Below are positions 1 through 9,275 of a stretch of DNA of 64,000 nucleotides, piece after piece (within the stretch, counting starts at the first letter, position 1; the number at the start of each line of letters is the position of its first letter). The position numbers and the translations under genes are program-made. The stretch comes from Leisingera daeponensis DSM 23529. GTDB taxonomy: Bacteria; Pseudomonadota; Alphaproteobacteria; Rhodobacterales; Rhodobacteraceae. The notes beneath the pieces were generated by a model, which searched no databases, was not told the origin of the DNA, and was given only the letters and a program-made list of their open reading frames with translations. Location: contig NZ_KI421500.1 of assembly GCF_000473145.1 (NCBI RefSeq), positions 3,915,362 through 3,979,361 of the forward strand. The letters are read 5' to 3'.

Positions 1-990
1 GAGCCGGGTGGCCATGGTGCGCTTGTGATCCTCCTGGCGCTGGGTCAGGTCGGTATCGTCAAAGGACGTGAGCCGGTCCAGAACCGCCTCGACGCTGTTG
101 ATGGCGAGCCACAGGCCGGAGCCGGCCAGACCGAGCCATGCGAGCGGCGGCAGGATGGTGCTGATCTGGCCGGAAAACACAAAGGCATAGGAGCCGATCG
201 CCAGCGCCACCAGCGTTGCGCTGCCGATACTGGCGGGGCCGCGGACCGACAGCAGGGTGTCGGTGACAACCTGATGCGAGACCTTGCGGGCGGCCCAGCC
301 GGTGCCCTTCCACACCAGCCAGCCGGCGCCGGCCGAGAGCGCGAGCAGCAGCGGCAGGCCGAGAACCTCCCACCATTTGAAGCCGAAGGCGGCGTCTTCC
401 TTGAGCGCGTCCGGCAGCATCTTTTCGAAGCGGCCCGGCCCGAAGCGGGCGAACAGGGCCGGGATGTTGCCGACGGTCTGGCGGGAGAACACCCAGACGG
501 CGGCGCCGTCCTCCGGCTTGATGCGGTTCAGCCGGATCGCCACCGGGCGGTGGTCGAGCTCCAGCGTCCACAGCAGCAGCGACTTGCGCGGTTCCCCGGC
601 CATGGCCTGATCGGAGGAGGCGCGCGCGTCCAGCCCGTCGGGCCGGTCGAGGATGATATCCCAGTCGATCACCGTCTTGCGGCTGATCACGGTTTCCAGC
701 TGCCGCGCCAGTTCCGGACCGGCGGCCGGCTGCTGCGCCTCGGGAATGCCGGACAGGTCGAGCAGATGCGCGGCTTCGGCCCAGGCGTCTTCGCGGGCGG
801 CGGCAATCAGGCTTTCGATAGCGGCGCGGGGGGTGTCGCGGTTGATCAGCGTGGAGGGCTGCGGCAGGCCCGTGTTCAGGCCGGAGACGCAATACCATCG
901 GCTGCTGTCGCACCCGGTCTTGTCCTGCGCCGTCAGCGGCGCAGCGATCAGAAGCAAGGGAACCAGGAACCGCAGCAGCGTTTTTATCAT
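1..990 (-). CDS. MscS-like mechanosensitive channel protein, N-terminal part (runs off the window)
   Basis: The frame opens at 990 and is still open at base 1, giving 330 residues. It starts with a Sec signal peptide (about residues 1-21, ending LTAQ), then a soluble, probably periplasmic region of about 180 residues. Membrane segments follow at about 207-227, 255-273 and 279-300, and then a charged stretch (DDTDLTQRQEDHKRTMATRL, 311-330). A secreted N-terminal domain followed by several helices and a charged stretch of this kind is typical of large MscS-type channels, which open under membrane tension to release osmolytes. The MscS beta domain itself lies outside the window, so the family call is an inference. 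It stands alone and diverges from the hipBA promoter. Confidence 0.6.
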   Translation of the reverse strand, partial: MIKTLLRFLVPLLLIAAPLTAQDKTGCDSSRWYCVSGLNTGLPQPSTLINRDTPRAAIESLIAAAREDAWAEAAHLLDLSGIPEAQQPAAGPELARQLETVISRKTVIDWDIILDRPDGLDARASSDQAMAGEPRKSLLLWTLELDHRPVAIRLNRIKPEDGAAVWVFSRQTVGNIPALFARFGPGRFEKMLPDALKEDAAFGFKWWEVLGLPLLLALSAGAGWLVWKGTGWAARKVSHQVVTDTLLSVRGPASIGSATLVALAIGSYAFVFSGQISTILPPLAWLGLAGSGLWLAINSVEAVLDRLTSFDDTDLTQRQEDHKRTMATRL

Positions 991-1045
991 GGCAGATCAA
1001 CGCAGCGGGCCGGAGTTTGGTTCCGGCGGGGGCTCCGCCGCGCGG

Positions 1046-1144
1046 TATGATCTGGAGATCATTCTTCGGCTTTATGATCTTGACGGCATATTTCCTGTTT
1101 ATGATCCGCAGTGCATATTGACGTATTATGATCCGAGGATCATA
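1046..1144 (+). promoter_or_regulatory. Four tandem HipB-type operators with 27-bp period
   Basis: Four 18-bp palindromic sites begin with TATGATC at 1046, 1073, 1100 and 1127, so the repeat is exactly 27 bp. The last site (1127-1144, TATGATCCGAGGATCATA) has perfect 8-bp arms. The first has 7 of 8 matching arm positions; the middle two keep TATG...CATA. The 9-bp spacers (cttcggctt, tttcctgtt, ttgacgtat) are unrelated to each other. HipB dimers in other bacteria bind comparable palindromes and autorepress with HipA. The array is therefore the likely operator of the hipBA operon. Confidence 0.8.
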
Positions 1145-1146
1145 TT
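1118..1146 (+). promoter_or_regulatory. hipBA promoter
   Basis: TTGACG (1118-1123) and CATATT (1141-1146) are separated by 17 bp and lie 46 and 23 nt before the hipB start. The fourth operator (1127-1144) sits almost exactly between the two boxes, so bound HipB would block RNA polymerase. Confidence 0.65.
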
Positions 1147-1168
1147 CACAGGGAAAGGAGCCATCACC

Positions 1169-1420
1169 ATGGATCAGATTGCCCGCACCCCCAAGGATAT
1201 CGGCACCGCGCTGCGCAATGCGCGCAAGGCGCAGGGGCTGACCCAGGGCGAACTGGCGGCCCGCGCGGGCGTCTGGCAGCGCACGGTGTCCAGCATCGAG
1301 ACCAGCAGCAGCGGCGCCAAGCTGGAGACGGTGTTCGACCTGCTGGCGGCGCTTGATCTGGAACTCCGCATCGCGCCGCGCAGCAAGATGAAGCCGGGCG
1401 AACTGGAGGATATCTTCTGA
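1169..1420 (+). CDS. hipB: HipB-type antitoxin, XRE-family repressor
   Basis: This 83-residue protein is a helix-turn-helix repressor. Residues 11-65 form the XRE fold, with the turn around LTQGELAARAGVWQRTVSSI. It should neutralise the HipA kinase and repress its own operon through the four upstream operators. The ATG at 1169 is chosen because an AAGGAG-like ribosome site (1155-1160) precedes it. Its TGA overlaps the hipA ATG by one base, so the two genes are translationally coupled. Length and gene order fit known hipBA operons. Confidence 0.88.
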   Translation: MDQIARTPKDIGTALRNARKAQGLTQGELAARAGVWQRTVSSIETSSSGAKLETVFDLLAALDLELRIAPRSKMKPGELEDIF

Positions 1421-2730
1421 TGGGGCGCAAGCGCACCTATGCGCCGCTGGATGTTTACATGAACGGCCGCAAGGCGGGGCAGTTCTGCCGCGGGCCGGAC
1501 GGGGCGTTTGTCTTTGCCTATGCGCCGGAATGGCTGGCGTGGGAGAACGCGCTGCCGGTCTCGCGCTCCCTGCCGCTGCGCCCGGACCGCTATGCGGGGC
1601 CGCCGGTGATTGCGGTGTTCGACAACCTGCTGCCCGACAATGACAGCATCCGCCGCCGGGTGGCCGAACGGGTCGGCGCGGACGGGCTGGACGCCTACAG
1701 CCTGCTGGCGCGGATCGGGCGGGACTGCGTGGGGGCGCTGCAGTTCCTGCCCGAAGGCGAGCTGCCGCAGGACAGCGGCACGCTGACCGGCACGCCGCTG
1801 AGCGACGGCGAGATTGCCGCGCTGCTGCGCGATCTGGGCCGGACGCCGCTGGGGATCCGGCGGGAGCGGGATTTCCGGATTTCGGTTGCGGGCGCGCAGG
1901 AGAAGACCGCGCTGCTGTTTCACGGCGGCCAATGGATCGAGCCCTCGGGCACGACGCCGACCACGCATATCCTGAAGCCTGCGATCGGCACATTGCCCAA
2001 TGGCATGGACCTGACCGACAGTATCGAGAACGAGCATTTCTGCCTGCGGCTGATGGCGGGGTTCGCTCTGCCGGTTGCGCGGACGGAGATTGCGGAGTTT
2101 GCGGGCACCAAGGCGCTGGTGATCGAACGCTTCGACCGTCTGCGGACGCGCGACGGGCGGCTGCTGCGGCTGCCGCAGGAGGACTGCTGCCAGGCGCTGT
2201 CGGTGCCGCCTTCACGCAAATACCAGAACGAGGGCGGCCCCGGCATCGCCGAGATCTGCGCCTTGCTTCAGGGCAGCGACGAGCCGCTGCGCGACCGGGC
2301 GCATTTCTTCAAGGCGGCGGTGCTGTTCTGGCTGATCGGGGCGACCGACGGCCATGCCAAGAACTTCAGCATTGCGCTGATGCCGGGCGGGCGGTTTACC
2401 ATGACGCCGCTGTACGATGTGCTGACGGTGCAGCCCTCGCTGGAGGCCGGGCAGCTGCAGGCCAAGGACATGAAGCTGGCGATGCGGGCGGGCAAGAACC
2501 GGCATTACCGGGTGCCGGACATCATGGGGCGGCATTTTGCCGAGACCGGGCTGGCGGCGGGCTTTTCCCGCGCGCAGATCGCAGAGGTCTTCGGTCAGAT
2601 CGCCGCGCAGGGGGAGGCGGCCTTTGCCGCTGCGCTGGCGGAGATGCCGGAAGGATTTCCCGAAGCCCTCGCGGCCTCGGTGAAGCGCGGGTTTGATCAG
2701 CGGCTGCCCCGGCTGCTGGCCGCGGTGTGA
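1420..2730 (+). CDS. hipA: HipA-type serine/threonine kinase toxin
   Basis: The protein has 436 residues, the usual HipA length. The N-terminal HipA domain (about 1-105) is followed by the kinase-like core. Key residues are visible: SVAGAQEKTALL around 155-166 (S155 aligns with the autophosphorylated Ser of the E. coli protein), ATDGHAKNFS with the probable catalytic Asp at 310, and TPLYDV with the metal-binding Asp at 333. HipA phosphorylates glutamyl-tRNA synthetase in E. coli, halting translation and giving persistence; the target here is not known. All catalytic residues are intact, so the toxin looks active. It is co-transcribed with hipB. On a large replicon it may also act as a stability module. 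Confidence 0.9.
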   Translation: MGRKRTYAPLDVYMNGRKAGQFCRGPDGAFVFAYAPEWLAWENALPVSRSLPLRPDRYAGPPVIAVFDNLLPDNDSIRRRVAERVGADGLDAYSLLARIGRDCVGALQFLPEGELPQDSGTLTGTPLSDGEIAALLRDLGRTPLGIRRERDFRISVAGAQEKTALLFHGGQWIEPSGTTPTTHILKPAIGTLPNGMDLTDSIENEHFCLRLMAGFALPVARTEIAEFAGTKALVIERFDRLRTRDGRLLRLPQEDCCQALSVPPSRKYQNEGGPGIAEICALLQGSDEPLRDRAHFFKAAVLFWLIGATDGHAKNFSIALMPGGRFTMTPLYDVLTVQPSLEAGQLQAKDMKLAMRAGKNRHYRVPDIMGRHFAETGLAAGFSRAQIAEVFGQIAAQGEAAFAAALAEMPEGFPEALAASVKRGFDQRLPRLLAAV

Positions 2731-2871
2731 GGGGATGTTCGCGGGCGGGCATCAAACGCCGCATGGCCAAAGGCGCGGCAAACTCGGTAGCGTGACGTGG
2801 CAGTTGACAGAGGCGGCTGGCAGGGGAAGCTGAATTCAGCTGCCGGTGACCGGAGCCAGAGAGCAGAGCAC

Positions 2872-5490
2872 ATGGCAGAGACGCAACAGCAGGGCAGCGG
2901 CCCGGCCCTGACCGGGCTGACACAGCAGCAGGCGGAGGCCGCCCGCAAAACCCATGGCTGGAATGAGCTGCCAAGGCCCGGGCGGACCGGGCCGCTGGTG
3001 GTGTTCCTGCGCCAGTTCAGCAATTTCCTGGTGGTGATCCTGATCGTGGCCGGGATCATCGCCTTTACCCTCGGCGAATATGCCGACACGCTGGCGATCG
3101 GGCTGGTGATCGGGCTGAACGGGGTGCTGGGGTTCGTGCAGGAATGGCGGGCGGAGACCGCGCTGGAAAGCCTGCGCAACATGCTGTCGCCGCAGGCGCT
3201 GGTGCTGCGCGACGGGCGTGAGCGGCTGATCGCGGCGCGCGAGCTGGTGCCCGGCGATCTTGTCATCCTGGAGGCGGGCGCCCGCATCCCGGCCGATGCC
3301 GCCGTGCAGGAAGCCGCCGGGCTGCGGGTGGATGAAAGCGCCCTGACGGGCGAATCCGTGCCCATCGACAAGGCCCCGGGCGGCGATGCCGCCGCGGTCT
3401 ATGCCGGGACTGTGGTGGCGGCCGGGCGGGCGCTGGCCGAGGTCACGGCGACCGGCGCGCAGACCGCCTTTGGCCAGATCGCCACGCTGACCGGATCGGT
3501 GGGTCTCAAGAAGACCAGCCTGCAGGTGCAGCTGGGCCGCCTGGCCCGGCAGCTGGGGTTTGCCGCGCTGGCGATTGCCGCCGCCATCCTGGGCCTTGGG
3601 CTCTATATGGGGCGCGGCGTTGCGGAGATGTTCATGACCGGCCTGTCGCTGTCGGTGGCGATGGTGCCCGAGGGGCTGCCTGCGGTGGTCACCATCACCC
3701 TGGCGCTGGGGGCGGCGGCGATGGTGCGCCAGCAGGCGCTGGCGCGCCGCCTGCAGGCGGTGGAGACGCTGGGCGCGGCCTCGGTCATCTGCACCGACAA
3801 GACCGGCACGCTGACCGAAAACAAGATGACGGTGACCCAGGTCTGGACCCTGGACCGCAGCTATCAGGTGACCGGAACCGGCTATGACCCGGCGGGCCAT
3901 ATCGCTTTTGAGGGCGCGGTGGTTGGCGCCCGGGACGATGCCGTTCTGGCAGCGCTGCTGGAAGCCGGGCTGACCTGCACCCATGCCAGCCTGCACCGCG
4001 AGGGCGGTCACTGGGAGATGACCGGCGCCCCGACCGAGGGGGCGCTGGTCACCCTCGGCTACAAGGGCTGGGCCGATCCGCCGCCGCCGGACACGGTGCT
4101 GGCGGAGATCCCGTTCAGCAGCGAGCGCAAGCGGATGAGCGTGCTGGTGCGCCGCGGCGGCGCGGCGAAGGTCCTGACCAAGGGCGCGCCGGAGCAGGTG
4201 CTGAGCATCTGCACTGAGGTGCTGACCCAGGACGGCCCGCGGAAGCTGGGCGCGCAGGAGGCGGCTGCCATCACCGCCGCCTACGAGGCGATGGCGGGGG
4301 AGGGGCTGCGGGTGATCGGCCTGGCCGAGGGCGCGGCGGACGGCGGGACCATCGCCGAAGAGGGCATGACCTTTCTGGGGCTGGCCGGCCTGATCGACCC
4401 GCCGCGGCCCGAGGTGCGGCCCGCGATCGGCGCCGCCCGCTCTGCCGGCATCCGGGTGATCATGATCACCGGCGACAGCCCGCTGACCGCGCAGGCGATT
4501 GCGGGCCAGCTGGGCCTGCCTGCCGCACGGACAGTCACCGGGGCGGAGCTGGAAACCCTGGACGAGGCGGCGCTGAGCCAGCTTTTGCGGGAAGAGGTGC
4601 TGTTTGCCCGCACCCGGCCCGCCCACAAGATGCGGATCGTGTCGGCGCTGCAGGACCAGCATCAGATCGTGGCGATGACGGGCGACGGCGTGAATGACGC
4701 TCCGGCGCTGAAGAAGGCCGACATTGGCGTCTCGATGGGGGTGCGGGGGACGGATGTGGCCAAGGATGCCTCTGACCTGGTGCTGCTGGACGACAATTTC
4801 GCCACCATCGTGCGGGCCATCGGCGAGGGGCGGCGGCAGTTCACCAATGTGCGCAAGTTCGTGCGCTATCTGCTGTCCTCGAACGCCGGGGAGGTGATTG
4901 CGCTCTTGATCAATATCCTGATCGGCGGGCCGCTGATTTTCCTCGCGACCCAGATTTTGTGGATGAACCTTGTCACCGACGGGGTGACGGCGGTGGCGCT
5001 GGGGCTGGAGAAGGGCGAGCCGGACCAGATGGAGCACCCGCCGCGCGCGAAGGACACGCCGATCCTGGGCCGGGCCGGCATTGCGACCATTCTGGCGCTG
5101 GGGCTTTATACCGGCCTGGCCAGCCTGTGGCTGTTCCTGCATCTGCTGGACGGCAACGAGGATCTGGCCCGCACCGCCGCCTTCACCGCCATGGTGGTGT
5201 TTGAGAAGGCCAGCGTCTTTGCCTTCCGCTCGCTGCATCTGCCGTGCTGGCGGATCGGCTTTTTCAGCAACCCGTTCCTGCTGGCCGCGCTGGCGGTGAC
5301 CATCGGGGCGCAGGTGGCGGCGGTGTACTGGCCGCCGCTGCAGGCGCTGCTGCACACGGTGCCGCTGGGCAGCGGCGAATGGATGCTGATCGGCCTCCTG
5401 GTGCTGCCGATCCTGCTGGTGCCGGAGATCCTCAAGACGCTGTGGCACCTCAGAACCCGCCGCAGCCGCGCGGTGCCCGCGGCGGCCTGA
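2872..5490 (+). CDS. P2-type cation-transporting ATPase
   Basis: This 872-residue P-type ATPase has the N-terminal cation-ATPase domain, an actuator motif TGES near 162, the phosphorylation motif CTDKTGTLT (Asp about 309) and the hinge GDGVNDAP. The M4 motif PEGLPAVVT is typical of P2A/P2B (SERCA/PMCA-like) pumps, so Ca2+ or a similar cation is the likely substrate. C-terminal membrane helices follow. The ATG at 2872 (MAETQQQ) is preferred over an upstream GTG at 2797, because the extra 25 residues are low in family-like sequence. It converges on the next Usp gene with 7 bp between the stops. No FNR-type box was found in front of it. Confidence 0.88.
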   Translation: MAETQQQGSGPALTGLTQQQAEAARKTHGWNELPRPGRTGPLVVFLRQFSNFLVVILIVAGIIAFTLGEYADTLAIGLVIGLNGVLGFVQEWRAETALESLRNMLSPQALVLRDGRERLIAARELVPGDLVILEAGARIPADAAVQEAAGLRVDESALTGESVPIDKAPGGDAAAVYAGTVVAAGRALAEVTATGAQTAFGQIATLTGSVGLKKTSLQVQLGRLARQLGFAALAIAAAILGLGLYMGRGVAEMFMTGLSLSVAMVPEGLPAVVTITLALGAAAMVRQQALARRLQAVETLGAASVICTDKTGTLTENKMTVTQVWTLDRSYQVTGTGYDPAGHIAFEGAVVGARDDAVLAALLEAGLTCTHASLHREGGHWEMTGAPTEGALVTLGYKGWADPPPPDTVLAEIPFSSERKRMSVLVRRGGAAKVLTKGAPEQVLSICTEVLTQDGPRKLGAQEAAAITAAYEAMAGEGLRVIGLAEGAADGGTIAEEGMTFLGLAGLIDPPRPEVRPAIGAARSAGIRVIMITGDSPLTAQAIAGQLGLPAARTVTGAELETLDEAALSQLLREEVLFARTRPAHKMRIVSALQDQHQIVAMTGDGVNDAPALKKADIGVSMGVRGTDVAKDASDLVLLDDNFATIVRAIGEGRRQFTNVRKFVRYLLSSNAGEVIALLINILIGGPLIFLATQILWMNLVTDGVTAVALGLEKGEPDQMEHPPRAKDTPILGRAGIATILALGLYTGLASLWLFLHLLDGNEDLARTAAFTAMVVFEKASVFAFRSLHLPCWRIGFFSNPFLLAALAVTIGAQVAAVYWPPLQALLHTVPLGSGEWMLIGLLVLPILLVPEILKTLWHLRTRRSRAVPAAA

Positions 5491-5497
5491 CACCGGT

Positions 5498-6343
5498 CTA
5501 ATGCGCCAGCAGAACCGGCAGCTCTGCCTGTTCGATCATGGTTCTGGTGGTGCCGCCAAAGACCGCCTCGCGCAGGCGGGAGTGGCCGTAGGCGCCCATG
5601 ACGACGAGGCCGGCCCCGGCCTCTTTGGCGCGCGACTGGATGAAGCGGCCGATCTCGGCCCCGCTGTCGGGATACTGCGAGACGGTGACAGTGCAGCCGT
5701 GGTGGCTGAGCCAGGCCGCGGCATCGGTGCCCGGATCCTCGCCGTCGCGCTGTTCGGTGATGTCGGGATCGAAGCAGCCGATGATGACCTCGCGGGCCTT
5801 GCGCAAGTAGGGCAGGGCGGCATGGGCCGCACGGGAGGCGGCCAGGCTGCTGTTCCAGGCCAGAAAGACGCGCTCATAGGCTGCAAACGGGCTGCCGTTC
5901 AGGATCACCGGCGCGGGCGATTGGAACAGCGCGCCGTGCAGGGCGTCGCGGAACACCTCGCCGTCGTGCCCCAGCCCCGCTGCCATCTGCACGATATCGC
6001 AGGTCTTGGCGCGCTGCGCCGCGTGCAGCCGCATCTCGGCGCCGGTGCAGACCGCGTATTGCGCATCCCCGGCGCAGCCGCAGCGCGACAGCATCTCCGC
6101 GATCGCGGCAGCCCGCGATTGCGCGGCGGTGCGGGCCGTGTTGAGGCGGTCGATCCAATCTTCGGGCATCGCCGCCGAGGCAAAGGCACTGGTGCCGAGG
6201 ATGAAATAGGGGCGGCCGGGCAGCTTATCCAGCAGCAGGCAGGCCAGATAGGCCTGCTCGTCCCGGGCTGCCTCTGCGGCGGCGGCCACCGCCGCGTCGG
6301 GGGTGTCTTTTCCGAGTGTAAACAGCACTGTTCTGCGTTGCAT
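5498..6343 (-). CDS. Universal stress protein, two-domain (UspA family)
   Basis: The 281-residue protein has the length of a tandem Usp. The second domain ends with the nucleotide-binding signature VVMGAYGHSRLREAVFGGTT (G-x2-G-x9-G-x-T type), so ATP binding is likely in that half. The first half, starting RRTVLFTLGKDTPD, is more diverged. The ATG at 6343 follows a GGAGG site. Usp proteins of this kind are induced by oxygen limitation or growth arrest and protect resting cells; their molecular action is unclear. An FNR-type box lies 82 nt upstream (6425-6438). Confidence 0.85.
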   Translation of the reverse strand: MQRRTVLFTLGKDTPDAAVAAAAEAARDEQAYLACLLLDKLPGRPYFILGTSAFASAAMPEDWIDRLNTARTAAQSRAAAIAEMLSRCGCAGDAQYAVCTGAEMRLHAAQRAKTCDIVQMAAGLGHDGEVFRDALHGALFQSPAPVILNGSPFAAYERVFLAWNSSLAASRAAHAALPYLRKAREVIIGCFDPDITEQRDGEDPGTDAAAWLSHHGCTVTVSQYPDSGAEIGRFIQSRAKEAGAGLVVMGAYGHSRLREAVFGGTTRTMIEQAELPVLLAH

Positions 6344-6424
6344 TGCGGGCCTCCGGACGCTGGGACGCGGCAGGCGGGCAGGCGCGCCGCCTGCATCAGT
6401 AGATCACGTCCGCACCGGGATGCC

Positions 6425-6438
6425 ATGATCCTGATCAA
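6425..6438 (-). promoter_or_regulatory. FNR/FixK-type box upstream of Usp gene
   Basis: On the minus strand it reads TTGATCAGGATCAT, matching TTGAT-N4-ATCAA at 9 of 10 positions. It lies 82 nt before the start at 6343. Confidence 0.75.
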
Positions 6439-6461
6439 TCCGGCGCGGCGGCGCGGCAGGG

Positions 6462-6896
6462 TCAGCGGGCCCAGAACACATGCTTGAAGTATCCGTTCAG
6501 GTCGAGCAGCCAACTGGCGGGCGGCAGCTGCAAAAGGGTCAGCACGGCCAGCGCGAGAACCGCCGCAAGCGCGATCAGCGCCTCGGTGCGGTGGCCCTGA
6601 GGCGCGGTTCCGCTGCCCCAGAGCAGGGACTTGAACACCGGCAGATGCAGCGCTGCGTGCCACAGGGAGAAGCCTGTAAACAGCACCGCCAGGACGATGT
6701 GCAGATCGCTCCAGCCCTGCCGGTCCAGCCCCAGAGCCTGCCAGCCGGTGGCGCTGGAAATCCTGCCCTTGGGCGCGAACAGCAAAAGACCGCCGCTGAG
6801 GAGAATGGCAGCGAAGGAGAAGGTCACGCCAAAGACGGCCAGGGCCCGGGCTGTGAGCCTGCCCTTAATGTGAGGGGGTGCATCGGTGTTGGACAT
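6462..6896 (-). CDS. DUF4405-like small membrane protein
   Basis: The 144-residue protein has four likely membrane helices: about 19-40, 64-86, a short one near 95, and 107-125. It contains conserved His and Trp residues (DLHIVLAVLFTGFSLWHAALH) of the sort seen in DUF4405 and cytochrome-b-like small membrane proteins, where the two His could bind heme; that is an inference from the spacing. The start at 6896 has a GGAGGCC ribosome site. It precedes the Usp gene in the same direction but is separated by 118 nt and a second FNR box, so the two genes can be transcribed independently. Confidence 0.6.
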   Translation of the reverse strand: MSNTDAPPHIKGRLTARALAVFGVTFSFAAILLSGGLLLFAPKGRISSATGWQALGLDRQGWSDLHIVLAVLFTGFSLWHAALHLPVFKSLLWGSGTAPQGHRTEALIALAAVLALAVLTLLQLPPASWLLDLNGYFKHVFWAR

Positions 6897-6951
6897 GTCG
6901 GGGCCTCCGGTCGGGTCAGCCGGAGTCTATCCCGGGAGAGAGGGGAGCGCT

Positions 6952-6965
6952 TTGATCCAGATAAG
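6952..6965 (-). promoter_or_regulatory. FNR/FixK-type box upstream of DUF4405-like gene
   Basis: The + strand reads TTGATCCAGATAAG (8 of 10). It lies 56 nt before the start at 6896. Confidence 0.65.
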
Positions 6966-6989
6966 TCCGGGGCAGGGGCGGGCGGCGGA

Positions 6990-8093
6990 TCACCGCCTGC
7001 GGAAGCCCATCGCCCTGCTGATCCGGCGGCGGGCCAGCGCCAGCGCGGCGGTGCGCGGCAGGGTGCCGTCCTGCGCGGCCAGCGCCAGCACCTCTGCCGT
7101 GTTGGCAAAGACGCGGCTGGAGATGGTTTCAAAGGCAGCGCTTTCGGACAGGCCGCGCAGCTCCATCGCGGCGCAGATCACGCCGCCGGCGTTGGCGATG
7201 AAATCCGGCACCACGGTGATCCCGCGCGCGTGGAGGCGCTGTTCGGCCTCTTCGGTGGCGGGGATGTTGGCCCCCTCCAGCACCAGGCGGGCGCGGATGG
7301 CATCGGCATTGCCGGCGCGGATGGCATCCGGGCGCGCGGCGGGCACCAGAATATCGCAATCCGCCGTGATGACGGCGCTGCTGTCCGCCGCTGCGGCGCC
7401 GGGATAGGCGGCGACGCTTTCACCGCCGGCTTTGACAGCATCAAGCCGCGCGGGGTCCAGCCCGTCCGGCAGCAGCGCCCCGCCGCGCGAATCCGCGACC
7501 GCGACGATCCGTGCCCCGGCGGCCGCAAACCGGTGCGCGCACCAGCGCCCGACTGCGCCGTAGCCCTGGATGGCGACGCGCGCCCCCTTGAGGGAGAGGA
7601 TTCCGGCCGCCTCTGCCGCACGGGCCGCCGCAAGAAGGCCATGCGCGGTGGCGCCGGTTTCGTCCAGCGGGATGCCGCCCAGCTCCCGCGGCAGGCCGAC
7701 GGCGCGGGTGCCTTCGTCGCGGATCCAGGCCATGGCGGTTTCGTCGGTGCCCATGTCGGGGCCTGGGATATAGCTGCCGGTGGTGCGGATGGCGCGGGCG
7801 AAGGCGCGGATCAGCCGCTCCTTGTCCGCCGACGGCATCCCGGGGTCCGCGGCGATCACCGATTTTCCGCCGCCATGCGGCAGGCCCGCGGCGGCGTTCT
7901 TGAGCGTCATCGCCCGGGCCAGCCGGGCGCATTCGCGGGCGGTCACGTCCGGCGCCATCCGGCAGCCGCCGATGGCGGGGCCTGCGGCGGTGTTGTCCAC
8001 CACCACAATCGCGCGCAGGCCGCTGTGCGGGCCGGTCAGCTCGATGAGCTGCTCGGGCCCCAGATCATCCGCATAGGCAAAGCGTTCTGTCAT
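6990..8093 (-). CDS. Glu/Leu/Phe/Val dehydrogenase family amino-acid dehydrogenase
   Basis: The 367-residue size fits leucine/valine dehydrogenases better than glutamate dehydrogenases (about 450). The N-terminal substrate domain carries IGGCRM and GLPHGGGKSV, which includes the catalytic Lys region. The Rossmann domain carries GYGAVGRW around 190-200. The enzyme would deaminate an amino acid oxidatively to its 2-oxoacid with NAD+. It is the last gene of an operon with E1alpha, E1beta and E2 of a 2-oxoacid dehydrogenase, 63 nt after E2. That suggests the oxoacid is handed on, most simply in branched-chain amino acid breakdown. The substrate is not proven by sequence. Confidence 0.82.
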   Translation of the reverse strand: MTERFAYADDLGPEQLIELTGPHSGLRAIVVVDNTAAGPAIGGCRMAPDVTARECARLARAMTLKNAAAGLPHGGGKSVIAADPGMPSADKERLIRAFARAIRTTGSYIPGPDMGTDETAMAWIRDEGTRAVGLPRELGGIPLDETGATAHGLLAAARAAEAAGILSLKGARVAIQGYGAVGRWCAHRFAAAGARIVAVADSRGGALLPDGLDPARLDAVKAGGESVAAYPGAAAADSSAVITADCDILVPAARPDAIRAGNADAIRARLVLEGANIPATEEAEQRLHARGITVVPDFIANAGGVICAAMELRGLSESAAFETISSRVFANTAEVLALAAQDGTLPRTAALALARRRISRAMGFRRR

Positions 8094-8156
8094 CGTCTCC
8101 CCCGGTTCTCGGTGTCCCGTTTTCGGTGTTCAGTGTCCGGTGTCCGGCGCCTGCCC

Positions 8157-9275
8157 TCAGTCCGGGCGTTCCAGATCGGCAATTGCGGCGGCCAGGAACC
8201 GTGCCGCCTCGCCGCCGGTGACGGCGCGGTGGTCGAAGGTGAGCGACAGGGGCAGCACCCGCTGCCGCTCCGGCCCCTCTGGCCCCCAGGCGGCGGCATC
8301 GAAGATCCGCCCCGCCCCCAGGATCGCCACCTGCGGCGGCCGCACCACCAGGGTGGCATGGCGGCCGCCGAGCGGGCCGAAATTGGACAGGGTCAGCGTC
8401 GCCCCCGCCTGATCCGCGGCCTGCAGCCGCCGCTGGCGCGCGGCGCCGGTCAGCCGCTGCACTTCGCGCTGCAGGGCAGCGGTATCGGTCTGCCCGGCAT
8501 CGCGCAGCACCGGCACGTAAAGCCCCGCGGCGGTGTCCACGGCGATCCCCAGGTCAACTGTGCGGTGCAGCTCGCGGATCTGGGTTCCGGCGTCGTACCA
8601 GGCGTTCAGCGCCGGTTCCGCCGCCGCCGCCGCGGCCGCCGCCCGCACCAGCCGCAGCAGCACGCCGGGGCCGGTCCATGCGGTGACCGCCGCCTGGTCG
8701 TGCAGCGTGGCGGGCACCACCTGCGCCCCGGCCTCGGCCATCCGGCGCGCCATGGCACGGCGCTGTTCGGACAGGAGTTCGCCTTCTTCCGGGGGGATCA
8801 GCGCCTCGACATCGGCGCGGGTGATGGTGCCGCCGGGACCGCTGCCGGCGACACCGGACAGCGCCAGCCCGTGCCGGGCAGCCAGCGCCCGCGCGGCCGG
8901 CATGGCCCGGGGCGGCGGCGGGCGCACGCGGCCTGCCGGGCCTGCCGCCGCCGGAGCGGGCGCGGCCAGCGTTTCGGACTGGGACGCGGCGGCTGCGTTC
9001 AGATCGCCGACGACCGCGCCGCGGTCCGGCCTTGCGCCGGTGTCGAAATCCGCCAGCGGCGCGCCCACCTGGATCAGGCTGCCGGGCTGCACGAACTGCT
9101 TGACCAGCGTGCCCGGCCAGGGCGCCGGGATCTCCACCACGGCCTTGTCGGTCTCCACCGACACCAGCGGCTGCTCTGCCACCACGCGGTCGCCGGGCGC
9201 GGCGTGCCATTCCAGCAGTTCAGCCTCCTCCAGCCCTTCGCCCAAATCGGGCAGGACAAAGCGTTTCAGTGCCAT
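8157..9275 (-). CDS. 2-oxoacid dehydrogenase E2, dihydrolipoyl acyltransferase
   Basis: The 372-residue E2 has one lipoyl domain at 1-78 (ETDKAVVEIP, lipoylated Lys at 44). A linker follows, then a peripheral-subunit-binding domain (PAARALAARHGLALSGVAGSG) and the acyltransferase domain, whose C-terminal motif FDHRAVTGGEAA carries the catalytic His/Asp. Start and stop overlap the E1beta end by 10 bases (ATGGCACTGA), so translation is coupled. It forms the core of a pyruvate/branched-chain type complex. No E3 (dihydrolipoamide dehydrogenase) gene is in the window, so E3 must come from elsewhere. Confidence 0.88.
   Translation of the reverse strand: MALKRFVLPDLGEGLEEAELLEWHAAPGDRVVAEQPLVSVETDKAVVEIPAPWPGTLVKQFVQPGSLIQVGAPLADFDTGARPDRGAVVGDLNAAAASQSETLAAPAPAAAGPAGRVRPPPPRAMPAARALAARHGLALSGVAGSGPGGTITRADVEALIPPEEGELLSEQRRAMARRMAEAGAQVVPATLHDQAAVTAWTGPGVLLRLVRAAAAAAAAEPALNAWYDAGTQIRELHRTVDLGIAVDTAAGLYVPVLRDAGQTDTAALQREVQRLTGAARQRRLQAADQAGATLTLSNFGPLGGRHATLVVRPPQVAILGAGRIFDAAAWGPEGPERQRVLPLSLTFDHRAVTGGEAARFLAAAIADLERPD

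Noticed and set aside
25-1050. Long + strand open frame over the first kb
   Set aside because: It is the antisense shadow of the MscS-like gene, which has a signal peptide and membrane helices. The + frame encodes Gln/Arg/Gly-rich sequence with no domain, as GC-rich shadows do.
2742-2755. Possible FNR-type box before the P-type ATPase
   Set aside because: Only the ATCAA half matches; the left half CGGGC has nothing in common with TTGAT.
2804-2832. TTGACA as -35 of the P-type ATPase
   Set aside because: No acceptable -10 lies 16-18 bp downstream.
2836-5493. 885-codon minus-strand frame opposite the P-type ATPase
   Set aside because: All P-type ATPase motifs are on the + strand. The opposite frame is His/Gln/Arg-rich without domains.
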